A stretch of 64,000 nt of DNA from Heliocidaris tuberculata (lineage: Eukaryota > Echinodermata > Echinoidea > Camarodonta > Echinometridae): contig CM046833.1 in assembly GCA_025618425.1 (NCBI GenBank), forward strand, positions 7,564,663 through 7,628,662, given 5' to 3'. Made by a program: the position numbers and the translations under genes. The notes beneath the pieces were generated by a model. The model made no database searches, had not been told where the DNA came from, and saw only the letters and a list, made by a program, of their open reading frames with translations. Positions 47,942-59,639 of the stretch are shown piece after piece. How positions within the stretch are numbered: the first letter of the stretch is position 1; every line of letters starts with the position of its first letter.

Positions 47942-50642
47942 GCAGTGAAGTTCTTCGACACTGCCTTGTTTTCGTTCACGTTCTGCATCAAAAAAAAAAA
48001 TCTTTTTGCAATGTCGTTCCTCGACATTGCCTTGTTTCCGTTCACGTTCTGCATCAAAATAAAATTCTTATTGCAATGTCGTCCTACGACATTGACCTGT
48101 TTTCGTTCGCCTTATGCCTTCCTAAGATTCTTCTTGATCTTCCTCTTACCTCCAAAACGTATTCATTTTGCACGTAATGTTTGTGTTTCGTAATTAGGCC
48201 CCTTCCTCTCATTCATTTCATTTCAAATTTCATAGCCATCTTCCTTGCCATGCCAGGTAGTGCACTGAGCTATTCATTTTTCGAAATCACTCATGCATGA
48301 ACATCCAGGCGCCATCTTGTCAATTTTCGGGCCATTTTCATGCCTTTCTTTCTTCTTAGCTATCTCCACAATCCTACATGCTACAGACTTCTAACAAAGT
48401 GCTGTAGATAGAGTAAGACTTGTTCTTCAACTTTCTTTTTTTAACCTAACCTTCAAAATTTCATCTTCATACTCTAAATTCAAATCCGAAATCGGCTACA
48501 TTAAAAAACACTAAAATTCTTCAAATATTCATTCCCGAATTTGAAAAATTGCCATAACTTCCTCATTTCAAGTCATTTTTGTCTCAAGTTTTCACTTATC
48601 TTGTCATTGCACACATCCCTGGTCAGTTTCATGCTTCAATGATTAGGCATAATAAAAATAGCGCCCTCTAAAGTTTCCAAAATGGCTATTTTCTTGTGGC
48701 CGTATCTCCATAATGCCTGGCTAAACCCGTACCCTTTTTTGGATTTAGATACTTCAAGATATACCCTTTTCAGCCAAATAAAAAAAAATATACCTTATCA
48801 CTGTCCGACTTTGCGAAAATTGCTCGTCAAAATCACGATATTTACGGAAATGCCGAAACCACTTCAACTTGCTCTAATTTTGCGAAACTTTAACCTACGT
48901 CTTTGAAATTTGGTGGGTATGTGTATTTATGTATTTAACAACTGTTAGCCAAATTTTATGAAAACTGATGACGTCATCGCAAAGTAATTGCGGAAAAACC
49001 TCAATTTACCATGCATGATATATTATTGAATAATATGCTTATTTTAAATGGCGCACTAACAGCAGTCAGCTCAAAATGACCGCAATGAAATTCCCTTCTC
49101 GGGGATACCAAACACGGTATAAGGTCTCACAGAAAATTTTCAGTAAATCGCGATTTAAGTCAGGTCATAATACGGATCCTGCACAGTTTCCGCCCATGCT
49201 TTACACGTATTGTCTATGGGGCAAATCGGGATCCCAACTTTGGCCCCCTGAACGATCTTTATTTTTCTTGAAATTTGGCAGGCACATTTTTTAAAGCAAA
49301 ATGAAGAGAATCTCGAAGCCGGATTTTTAAAATCGGTCAAGCGTGACATTTTAGACGCCATTTTGTTCTCTAAATCTATCCTGCATCACACGCTTCGATA
49401 GGATTGTCATAAAAATATGAGAGTGGTCTCAAAATGATGGCCATGAAATGTTCTTTCGTATGATACCAAATACGGCACATAAAGAACAAAAAAGAGCCAA
49501 GTTATTAGAAAATAAAGCCATTTCAGTACATGCCATTTAACTGTTTAACGACATTTTCTTCAATACAATTCTACGCAAAGCCGATGTGGCGTGGTATGCT
49601 TTATGTCACATATGTGACCAGGCACCACAAAACCACCAAAAAGTCGCCAGATATGAATTTTTAGTTAAGGTCTGATTCTGAAAGAGGAGATTCTCAGCTT
49701 TAAAATGATATATAACTCACTAGCATTGGATGTTCCTAACTCACTGTACAAAGAGAAGAATGCACAGTCCCTCATAATGTTACTTCTGAGAAATAAGGGT
49801 TTAAAGTTTGCAGTCTATTGAAGCACTCTGACTTGCAAGTTGTTATGCTAAGGTGACAAAAGGAGGATTAGAACTCAATGAGAATTTCTATGAAGGGATT
49901 ATCAAATTATCCTAAAACTCGGCATACTAATTAGTCATATCCTGTTCATCATAGTGCACAAGTATCAATGCAAGAACTTACTCTGTTTAAAAGTTATGCG
50001 AGATCAAAATGAGACAAGTATTCAGGGTTGTAAAAAAGAAAAGTAATACCACAAAATCCAGAGAAGACACACATAAGTCTAATAAATGCTGTCAAAATTA
50101 CCACTTTTAGATTGTTTGGTGCCTCCAAATTTTTAGATTACTTAGAAAAAGGCATACTCTTTCAGGAAATACCCAAAACTAAAATTTGACCATGCCAACC
50201 AAAAACACATTGATTGAGCTCTAACTGAAAATCACATAGTGCGACTTTTGGTGGTTTTGTGGTGCCTGGTCACATATAGTGTGCAAGCCACATCATCATC
50301 ATCATCATCATCATCATCATAATCATCACCATTATCATCATCATCATCATCATCATCATTATAACCATCATCATTATGATCATCAACACCACCATTACCA
50401 TCATCACCATCATCATCATTGTCATCACCATTATCATCATCATTCTTTGTTTTTTGTTCGTTGTTTCTTGTTTTCACGATTCTATCATCTCCTTATTGTA
50501 CAGTATGCATTATTTTCTCCCATCTTATCTTATATCATGTTTTAACATACATAACTTTATATTTCACCTGTCAACTTCTCAACAAAATGAAAGATGCGGA
50601 CGACATTGCATGCACATCGTTCCGATACGATTGCAGTTCTAG
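47942..50642 (+). mobile_element. Single inserted copy of the ~2.6 kb Helitron/Helentron-like repeat
   Basis: Inverse of the array at 1-10770, carried inside LINE ORF2. It starts GCAGTG-aagttcttcga-CACTGC, has two more palindromic monomers (to ~48110), then every block of the array unit in reverse, including a (CAT)n/(ATC)n stretch at 50291-50440, and ends CGATTGCAGTTCTAG at 50642 followed by host TTTCC. The minus-strand hairpin of the array becomes here a plus-strand hairpin (ATCGT...ACGAT) 8-11 nt before CTAG. Without the MITE inside it the copy is ~2.0 kb. Confidence 0.8.
49613..50274. mobile_element. MITE family B, TA target duplication, exact empty site known
   Basis: 662 bp, ends TGTGACCAGGCACCACAAAA and its inverse GGTGCCTGGTCACA, about 34 bp of near-identical inverted repeat reaching AAAAGTCGC. 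TA at 49611-49612 and 50275-50276. The array copy at 2855-2875 shows the uninterrupted target (ACACTATATGTGAC on the other strand), proving a 2 bp TA duplication. Non-coding. The ends match family A at 30 of 35 positions. Confidence 0.9.
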
Positions 50643-51621
50643 TTTCCAATTCCTCCTAAAGTTGTTCGAGGTGATCGGGAAAGGAACAAGCAAAGTGTTT
50701 CTTGGTTTGATTCCAGTTGTAGGGTTGCACGTAAGGAATATTTTAAATGTAATGATAAATTTAGAAGCAGTAGGTGTGAAAAGAATAAAGAAGAGTTGAT
50801 TGTTATAGGGAAATCATACAGATGTTTTCTCCGTAGCAGGGGCGGCGCCAGGGTATTTTGATAGGAGGGGCAAGACGACCTAAAGATGACGTCATAATTT
50901 TTCTCCATTAAATAACAGGGGTAATATAGAGTTATATGTTTAAGACCTCTCTTTTTAATACTCCTCTTCCTTCTTTCTTCCCTTTTCTTCCCTTTTCTTC
51001 CTCCTTTTCTTCTTTTTTCTTCTTTTTTTCTTCTTTTTTTCACTACTTGAAAAATCATAGGGGGGGCGGTCGCCCCCTCTGCCCCCCCCCCTGTAGCGCC
51101 GCCCCTGTTCCGTAGTAAGAAGAGGAGTAATTATAAAGCTCTGCATAATAAATAACAATATTTAAAAGCGCCATGTCCTAAGGATTATTGGAAAATCTTG
51201 AATGTAAAAAGTAAGGCAAAGGATTCCTCTGCAAAAATTTCATTGGATTCAGTTGTTGAACACTTTCAAGGTTTTGGCAATAGGTCTGAGAATAGATTTG
51301 TGTATGATGGTGGTAATGATCAAGTTGTCAATGAGGAGTTAAATAGAGAAATTCAAGAGGATAAAGTGAAGAAGCAAATTAGGAGATTAAAAAATAAGAA
51401 AGCACCTGGTATAGATTTGATTTTGAACGAACTGCTGAAATCTAGCTCAGCAAAACTAGTCAAATTGATTGTAAGATTATTTAATTTAATTCTTGATTCT
51501 GGTTTTGTACCATCAGACTGGTCAATCGGTTTGATAAAACCCCTATTTAAGGGAAAGGGATCTCTTGAATTTCCTGATAATTATAGGGGCATTACTTTAT
51601 TGAGTATTGTGATGATGGAAT
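50643..51621 (+). pseudogene. Non-LTR retrotransposon ORF2, part 2: linker and N-terminal RT
   Basis: Resumes with VVRGDRERNKQSVSWFDSSC, a linker typical of CR1-like ORF2, up to 50836 where a hAT-like MITE interrupts; continues after 51115 with KKRSNYKALHNK, a TAA stop, then QYLKAPCPKDYWKILN. From 51198: KNKKAPGIDLILNELLK (RT motif 0/1), SGFVPSDWSIGLIKPLFKGK and FPDNYRGITLLS (motif 2), then the family match ends near 51615. The YADD catalytic part is missing. Confidence 0.85.
50837..51107. mobile_element. hAT-like MITE inside the LINE
   Basis: 271 bp, ends CAGGGGCGGCGCCAGGG and TGTAGCGCCGCCCCTG. Flanks CTCCGTAG (50829-50836) and TTCCGTAG (51108-51115) are an 8 bp target duplication with one mismatch. 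Removing the element and one duplicate restores the LINE frame (CFLRSKKRSNY). Interior is T/C-rich with a GGGGGGCGGTCGCCCCC hairpin near the right end. Confidence 0.85.
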
Positions 51622-51626
51622 GGTAG

Positions 51627-51944
51627 CTGATCAAACATATTCATACTAACAGAAGCAGCCCGTGGACATCCATGGGCGCTAGCTGTATTTATGATTAATC
51701 ACCGTACCGTATATTTGTCACAATAATCAAGTGGATAATAATTTTAAAAAAGAAAAGTCGGGTAAAGTGTTATTTTTTACCAAGAATTATTTACAGTATG
51801 TGAGTATGTGTTATTTATCCAAATCTTGCATGAGTTTTGAAGAAAATACATTTTCATCTTGATGAAGACTAAATGACGATTGTTTTACTTTAAAATGACT
51901 TAATAATGATTTTATTAATATGTTACGTCGGCCCTGTGGCCTGT
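51627..51944. other. No gene recognised
   Basis: AT-rich spacer between the LINE and the Mutator-like element, with no plausible exon. Confidence 0.5.
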
Positions 51945-51953
51945 GGCTGACAC

Positions 51954-52262
51954 GGATGTATGACATTTGCTCCGGCAACAATTGCTCCTGCGACAAATGC
52001 TCCTAAAAATACGACATTTGCTCCGCGACAATTGCTCCGACGACATTTGCTCCCGCGATAATTGCTCCGACGATATTTGCTCCTGCGACTATTGCTCCTG
52101 CGACAATTGCTCCTGCGACAATTGCTTCGTCGACATTTGCTCCGATCGAGCTACAATTCCTCCGCTCCATTAGCTCCGTCGAAGAAAATGAATATGCGAC
52201 AATATCATTGCTCTCCAACAATTGCTCCGTCGAAATACATGTATGCCGAGACAATTTTGGAG
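51954..52262. repeat. Left minisatellite arm of the MULE
   Basis: About twenty ~15 bp monomers alternating CGACAATTGCTCC and CGACATTTGCTCC with one GAAAATGAATATG spacer. Shorter than the right arm (309 vs 452 bp), so monomers were gained or lost since insertion. Confidence 0.85.
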
Positions 52263-53619
52263 GATTGATGACACCGGCGTAAATCCGTTTCGAGGAGTGG
52301 GGGTGGGGAATGAACGAAATACTTTGCCAAAAATTACTTCTTCTTGCTTTAAAAGAAGTCTTAATACACTCTGGACTTATAAGATATTTAAATGGTATAT
52401 TTGGTCACCTCACTGCCAAATATATATTATATACTTCGCTGTTGCAAATGTCTGCTGTCCATAACCACCCTGTTTCTAAACATTACGAGCGAGCGAAGCG
52501 AGCAAGGAAAACACACTCTTTTGGTGACAAAGTATCATTTCGTCATGAAAATACACCACAAGCCTATAACCTTACAAAAATTATATTCGTCCGCCTCCCG
52601 TTGCGTGCCCAACTCGTTTGCCTTCCCAGTAAGTTTCACTCTAGATTTTCATTGAGTGCAGTGAGGGGCGAAAAATATACAAAATACATTAGATGATATA
52701 TAATTTACACCGATACTTGCAGAATTCGAGGATATAGTCGGACACCTCGCTACAAAAATATTATGATATGCAGGTATCCGCTGCTGGAACAAGAATGATT
52801 GCTGATCGAAAACGTCTTGTTTCTAGATTTTATAAGCGGGCAAAAAATTATTTTTTTACTACTTAGAACAAGTTGAGTGTATTGTTACGATCCCTTCTCG
52901 TGATTTTAGTAACGTACATTTATCATCACCTTCCGTTCACACAGAGAATGTGATCAGGGTGTGATGACAGGAATAGGCCAATGGTCACAGGCGGTTATCT
53001 CCTGAAAATTCATCTATTTTTAAGTCGACTTGCCACTCGAATCCTTCCAGTTAAATAACTGTCCCTTTATGAGTTAAAGAATTTAGCAAAAATATTGGAT
53101 AGAGAGACAAAATGTAAACCTATTCCCTTTCTTAGAAATATTAATTTAACCTGCATTTTAGTGAAATCAAGTGAGCATTATTATTTCTTCTTTAAAAATT
53201 GGGGGTATATTTGTACACGCCATCTCCCCTTCTTCTTCCTCTACAAGCGATTATTTTAAAAACGTCTTCATGGCTAGACAGAGGCGAATCGGGGGGGGGG
53301 GGTGGGGAGGGGGTGGCTCAGAAAATCAGCCCTTGAAAGTCTCCCACAGCTCCATCCATGGGTCGTAGCCTATGTTTCTTTGTACCCTGTAATAATTTTC
53401 GCTTTACAAATAACCGTGAGACAAGCATGTTCAGACAGATGTCACAAAAAAGTTACGTTTTATTTTAAGATAAAAATGAAAACAAACAAGGAGACACCAC
53501 TCAACTTTCAAAATAAACTATAAAACAGTTGTTCATAGGCTACAAGTTTGAATGCAAAAAAGGATGAAGTGAATATTTAAATAACAGTGATGCAGTCCAG
53601 AGTATATAAAATTTGTATT

Positions 53620-54296
53620 TGTGACCCTCCACCACAAAACGACCAATAAGTCGCAATGGGAGTTTTAGAGTAAACAGCTGAAAAAGGTGGTTATAGGGGT
53701 GGAAATTTTGATTTTATTATTATTTTTTTTGGGTGTATTTTCTGAAAGTTCATTTATTAATATACCATCTGACAAAATTTCAGGTTAAAATACCTTGTTG
53801 AAATATGATTTTCCTCTCATTCAAAATGACCATGTTTTCCTGGACATTCAAACTTTGTGTGTCAACTTGCTGGGATTGTACTTCACATCGCTTTTCTGGT
53901 ATAGCTTAAAAACTATGCACTGTCTGATATTCAAAATCTAAATAAACAAAGAAATATATCTATTCTGAAGGTATGGAAAGTTTCAACCAAATCCAATTTG
54001 TACTTCACAGTGTATGCTAGGGAGTTTTGACTCAACCTTTTGTGCGACAAACAATAGGACACAGATTAGGCGCTCTCAAATGGTCGCTCTTCTTTAGAGC
54101 CCCTTTCGTATATTGTTTTGGTCATTAGCCTGTCTGACACGTTGACATTCTCATTGTAATTTACAAGGGTTTGCTTAGTCCATACAAGACAAGTTATATA
54201 TCTTTTTAAAGCTTAGAATCTAAGCTTTCAAACTGTGTTGACATTTTTAAAACCCAAATTTCCGACCTATTGGTCGTTTTGTGGTGGAGGGTCAGA
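53620..54296 (+). mobile_element. MITE family A, copy 3 (TT-flanked)
   Basis: 677 bp with left TGTGACCCTCCACCACAAAA and right GTTTTGTGGTGGAGGGTCAGA (one terminal change, CACA to CAGA). Flanked by TT on each side. Same orientation as the copy at 12559. Best-preserved inverted repeat of the three, reaching CGACCAATAAGTCG on the left and CGACCTATTGGTCG on the right. Confidence 0.85.
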
Positions 54297-54537
54297 TTTG
54301 TTTTTTAGTTGTGGTTGTTTTGTTGTTTTTTTTAGCATATGGGCTGGAAGATTAAATATATATATATATGGTTTTTACGTATCTCAGTCATGCAATTCGC
54401 TGTTTCCATAGTGTTGACACAAGATTGTGGTATTCAATAAAAATCATTTATGAAACCCTGAAAAAATCAATTAATCATATCAAAAGTTTATAGTTAGGCT
54501 ACAAAGAATTAATAAATACGTAAGATTCATCATGAAT

Positions 54538-54989
54538 CTCAAAATTGTCGAGGAGCAAATGTCGCATATTCATGTCTATGGACGGAACAATAATAGATTT
54601 TGGAGCAATTGTCGGCGGACACATCGTCGCAGGAGCATTATTGTCGCATAATATTCATTTTGATCTGCGGAGCAGTTGCCACGGAGCAGTTGTCGCTCAA
54701 TCGGAGCAAATGTCGACGGAGCAATTGTCGTAGGAGCAATTGTCGCATATATTCATTTTGATCGACGGAGCAGTTGTCGCGGAGCAATTGTCGCTCGATA
54801 GGAGCAAATGTCGTCGGAGCAATTGTCGCAGGAGTAATTGTCGAAGGAGCAATAGTCGCAGGAGCAAATGTCGTCGGAGTAATTATCGCAGGAGCAATTG
54901 TCGCGGAGCAATTGTCGCGGAGCAACTGTCGTATTTTTAGGAGCATTTGTCGCAGGAGCAATTGTCGCCGGAGCAAATGTCGGTTCCCC
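54538..54989. repeat. Right minisatellite arm of the MULE
   Basis: Same ~15 bp monomers as the left arm in reverse (GGAGCAATTGTCG, GGAGCAAATGTCG), with AATTTTGATC/TTCATTTTGATC spacers at 54655 and 54760. Confidence 0.85.
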
Positions 54990-55351
54990 GGCTGACACAC
55001 GATCTCATTTACACTCGGGCGGGATTCTCGCGCATAGAGCATGGATATAATTATTTTAGAGTAGTATCATGCATAGAGCTAGAGGGAGCGATTTGATCTT
55101 GCCATGTGTCTGTGGTTTAATACTCAGAGAAATTAAGGCCATGAAAACATAACATGCATAATTAGCGGTAAGTCCCTTGTAAAAGGATGCAAAAATGAGG
55201 GGGAAAATGAATTTATTGTCATTTTTTTTTCAGGGGGATATATTTTGATAAGGGAAGTCATTGTGCAGTCTGGGCTTCGTCTTATAAAAGATTTACGATC
55301 GATTCAATTTCAACGCAACTTTGAGATTCATGTTCCAATGAGTACACATAG

Positions 55352-56454
55352 AGGCGGCTATCCCGGGGGGGGGGGGGCACAGTGCCCTCCATTTTTTCAA
55401 GTGCCCCAAAAGTGCCCCTTTTTATCTATGAAAAGTGCCCCTTATTCTTTTTAATAAGTGCCCTTTTTACCTTCTGATAAGTGCCCCCTTTAACCTCAGA
55501 CATTACTGCCTCTTTTGAAATCTAATAAGTGCTCTTTTTTCGTCTGATTAGTCCCCATTTCCCGTTCTAATAGTGCAATTTTTCCTTCTGATAAGTGCCC
55601 TTTTTCTTCGTATGACTCCCCCTTCTTCTTTCTAATAAGTGCCCTTTTCACCTTCTGATAAGTGCCCCTTTTAAGCTCAGATAAGTGCCCCCTTTGAAAT
55701 CCGACAAGTGCCCCTGTTTCCGTCTCGTTAGTGCCCATTTTCCGTTAGTGCAATTTTTCCTTATGATAAGTGCCATTTGCACCTCTGATAAATACCTCTT
55801 TTTAAGTGCTCCTTTTACTTCTGATCAGTGCCCCTTTTTCTTTCTAATAATATTATTTTCCCTTTTGATAAGTGCCCTACCTATTTAATATATTTTACCT
55901 ATATACCCCGATGTCGCTTACAAACTGTGCCCTAAAGTCCACAAAAGAGCCATATACCTAGCTCAAAAATAATCAGAGAGGCTTCATAATAATAGATTCC
56001 CCTGATATCAGCACAATGTGAGCAGGGGGCAGGAGGGGCACAATTCCCTATATTATAAAAGAATGAGCAGTGCCCCTAAATCATAGCATGAAGGAGGACA
56101 ATTTTTTCTAAATTGTTTTCCAAAGCTCGCTAGCTACACTCGCTCGCATTTACCATTGTCTTATCATATTAAGAAAATCGCTGCTATTCATAATATCTTA
56201 AATAGTTTGCTCGCTCGCTTCGCTCGCTCGCAATGAATAATCAGCCCATTACACTCAACTGCAAAGTATTTCTTAACTACAACTATGTCAAGACATAATA
56301 ATGTGTCGATAATGATCCTCGATAGAGCATTAATCAGAAAGCGGTATATTAATGTCTTAAAGTGGTATTTTCCGCCTTGTTTTCACCCTTTCTAGGTGCC
56401 CCTTTTTGTTGGTGCCCCCCCCCCCCCACTTTGAAAGACGCTCTGCCGCCCCTG
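55352..56454. mobile_element. hAT-like element carrying a GTGCCCC repeat
   Basis: Flanked by CACATAG at 55345-55351 and 56455-56461. The right end GCCGCCCCTG matches hAT-MITE ends seen at 50837; the left end is eroded to AGGCGGC. Inside, 55375-55900 is a diverged repeat of ~30 bp, AAGTGCCCCTTTTT-N-TTCTGAT, followed by AT-rich sequence with CGCTCGCTTCGCTCGCTCGC (56210-56230) and a terminal G/C run pair. No transposase. Confidence 0.65.
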
Positions 56455-56461
56455 CACATAG

Positions 56462-57639
56462 TGAGACCAACCTCAATGGAGCAATTAGTGATTTCATCAA
56501 TTACAACTCTTTTATAAGACGGTGCCCAGGTCTCACTGTGTGTTAAGGCATGTGTAAATTTCTTCAACTTAACCCCTTCTAATTTTTCATTCCACTCCGT
56601 GTGCTATGGAACCCACCTAGCCCCAACTTTCATCCTTCCGACCTTTGACGATACCGCAGGGATTTATCACTCTAATACTTGGAATTCTGGCTGCTATTTT
56701 TTATAGTTTTCTTTAAGTTTTTTTTTTTAATGATTTAATGATGTTTTGAATACCACAACATTATGACCGGACCAGGGCCGTCTCGGCGGTTGGCATGTAT
56801 TTATTTCAACCGGATCCGAACCGGGCAAAATTTACCGGGTCACAAAACTAATGACTACATCTTCTATGAAAAAGAAATAAGAATAAAGATAAACTGAAAA
56901 ACAAAAAAATAGTTAACCAGGCGCGTAGCGCCTAACTGCCGAGGCGCGAAGCGCCGAGGCAGCTAGTGATATAATAATAGTGATAATATAAATGATAATA
57001 GAATCAGTTCATTTTTTTAAATTAAGCGGTGATCCCATATTTGCTTCGGTGACAATTGCTCTGGGCTTTCTTTCTCAAAAAGTATGGGTTTAATATGGTA
57101 AGGGCTTCCGGGTTTTTTTTTTTTTTTGTCTTCTTTTTTTTTTTGGTTTTGTTCTTCTTCTTCTTCTTCTTTGTTTGCTTGTCAGATATTTTCCGTTTGT
57201 GCCCCCTCCCCTTTTTATATATTTTGGATGCGCCCTGATCTTTACCCCCTCCCCCATTCTCTCTCTATCTCATTCTTTCTTTGCTTCTCTTGTCATCTTT
57301 TTTCGATTCTCCACATCACTTACTCTCTCCTGCCCCCCCCCCTTCTATTGCTTTCTTAATATTTCTCAATGGCGATTAAAACTATAATTCTTACTCCAAC
57401 CCCTCCTCTCTCTCTCTCGCTGGAACTCTCTCACACCCCCTCTCCGTAAACAATATTCACATAAGACCGAGTGAAACACCGAGCTCTAAGTGACATATAT
57501 ATATATCATGCATCTTTTAATACTGGAGACGTGCTGAATATCCCTTACAATGGCAAGATGAAAGCTGCATGTTACAGAATAGTTACTCTGTTTTATGGGA
57601 AATACAAATGAAATGATTTTGATCAAAGAAAAGAAATAA

Positions 57640-57677
<38 letters not shown>

Positions 57678-59639
57678 TGTTTACAGTGAGACAGGCATGC
57701 ATAGTTCCAGTAAACACAAGGTCCATTTTCCTGAAATGAAAACACAACCTCACCTCTTTACATGTTAACAAACAATAAACAAACATAACAAAAATAAATG
57801 AATGCCCATTACATTACTCACAATGATTCTTTCAATTAAATACCCATTCTGAATCGTACATATACAAAATATCGTAAAGTTTTATCATCAGGCATATTTT
57901 GAGCACCTTGTGCATGGAATTTAGTGGAATTTATCTGCTTAATAGCAATTCAATACCTCAAAAGATGACCAAAATTATTACAAAAATTAGTGTAAAAATT
58001 ATACGTATAGTTACATATTTGGTATCATCATGTTATTGTCTATCTGGGGGATTATTTCAATATTTCTTGTCATAGTCAACCATTTTTGACTTGGTTGCTT
58101 TATGCAAATCATGATCTTAAATACTATCTTAACAGAAATTAGCTATAAAAAGTAACAATATAATTTCTTGATCAACAATTACATACATGTATATCACTTT
58201 CATAAGAACACACCATACATAATCGCAGATCCAGTATTAAATAAAATTCCTTTATATGTTTATGTATCCTTTTCCCCTCTCTCACTTGCATTTTTCATTA
58301 TCAATGATTCGAGAATATCAAATTACATTTATGCCCAAACATGATAATTATAAACAATCATATCTTACGTTGACATTATTTTGAAAAGCACTTTTTTGAG
58401 GTCTTCTATTGGAGCGAATCTCTAAATAGCCCAATCAAGGCGCAAGCGGTTGAATAATGTTGAGTGGGTTTTTTTTTTTTTTTTTTGCTGGAATACATTC
58501 ATTTCGCCTGAGTCTAGTAGTCTGCAAGCGCAGACTCTATTTGAAACTATCTTTCCAGTGGCTGTCGATCAGACGCTTATCCATAAGTTGACGGACAGGA
58601 GGGTGGAATTGTCCCCAAATGGTGGGAGGCAGGGGGCATAGGCTTCACCCTATGCTGGCTATGCCACTGTCTGTGTCAAGAAAACCTTTAGTACATGAAA
58701 TCCTTATGAACTAAGAGGGGTCAAATCTTTATAGTGAATTATGCTAACTGACAAAAAGTTTTGTGCCTGCAAAGTAGTTTAACTGTAAAGATAATAATGA
58801 CAATTTGAATCACAACTAGAATCTCACTATTTTCAGAAATTTCATGTCCACATACATAAAAAGGTTTGAATAATGTTTGAGCTTTGAATACTGTTTCAAA
58901 AACTAGTACCGAATTTCGAAACCCAATATTACTCTGTTTGTGAATGGCCCTATACTGAAAACATAAATTCCATGTGTGGGGGTGAGATGGGAGGGGGGGG
59001 GGGGCATTGAACAAAGAAATACCACCTTCAGTCCATATGATCTGATGGAGGCGGCTCAGATATTAGCAGTTTAATGTCGGATTCCTGAGATAGTTGTAAA
59101 AGTTCTGAGTAGGTATCACCAGGTATGGGATTGTGTTCCAAGTTGATTTCTTAATGGCAGACATTCCACAGAGTTTGCTTGCATCCAGATCTGGGAGCAA
59201 ATGGAGGGATCAAAATAGATGTTCTGATCTATCAACACATTTGCTTGAAATTCATGTACTGTATTTATTATTTCATTGATAGAAAAACCGAATGTATTGA
59301 AATTTCATTTTGTTCTTATATTCAAATATAGATCTTAATCTGTGAATTATGAAATTAAGGGTGCCAGTACTATTATTCAAACATACATGCAGGGAGATTC
59401 AGGGGGTGAAGTGAAAACTGATGAAGAGGCAAGCGTTCCTAAGGGGTTGCGATTTCTTATTACGGCGGGGGGGGGGGGGGGGGGGGGGGGGTCTTTGACG
59501 GCTCACCCCCTCCCCCCCCAAAAAAAAAGTATTACGAGAATATCTCGTTTAAAATCGACCCCACCACTATAACACAGGAACCTAGGTATTTCAGGTGGGG
59601 TATCAAGACCCCGATTTGGTCAGCGCCTTTCAGCTTCGA
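56462..59639. other. No gene recognised; low-complexity tracts
   Basis: Contains GGCGCGTAGCGCC and GGCGCGAAGCGCC palindromes (56931-56972), T-rich and C-rich runs (57109-57420), a GA microsatellite (57645-57674), a T run near 58470, and a G run (59467-59491) followed by a C run. No supported exon on either strand. Confidence 0.5.

Larger units (their letters stand above)
51954..54989. mobile_element. Mutator-like (MULE) element, 3.0 kb, 9 bp target duplication
   Basis: Flanked by the perfect 9 bp direct repeat GGCTGACAC (51945-51953 and 54990-54998). Long inverted ends: left arm 51954-52262, right arm 54538-54989, both made of a ~15 bp repeat (CGACAATTGCTCCTG, CGACATTTGCTCCGA). The arms agree monomer by monomer, for example CGACAAATGCTCCTAAAAAT in both. 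A 9 bp duplication and long inverted repeats are the Mutator signature. The 2.3 kb interior holds no recognisable transposase, contains the family A MITE at 53620 and a GCGAGCGAAGCGAGC motif at 52488. Non-autonomous. Confidence 0.8.

Noticed and set aside
51954..52262. CRISPR-like array of short repeats
   Set aside because: The ~15 bp monomers are contiguous without unique spacers, the setting is eukaryotic, and the array is one arm of an inverted pair with a 9 bp target duplication.
54740..54998. Arg/Ser/Cys-rich frames near 54740-55042
   Set aside because: Translations of the MULE minisatellite arm.
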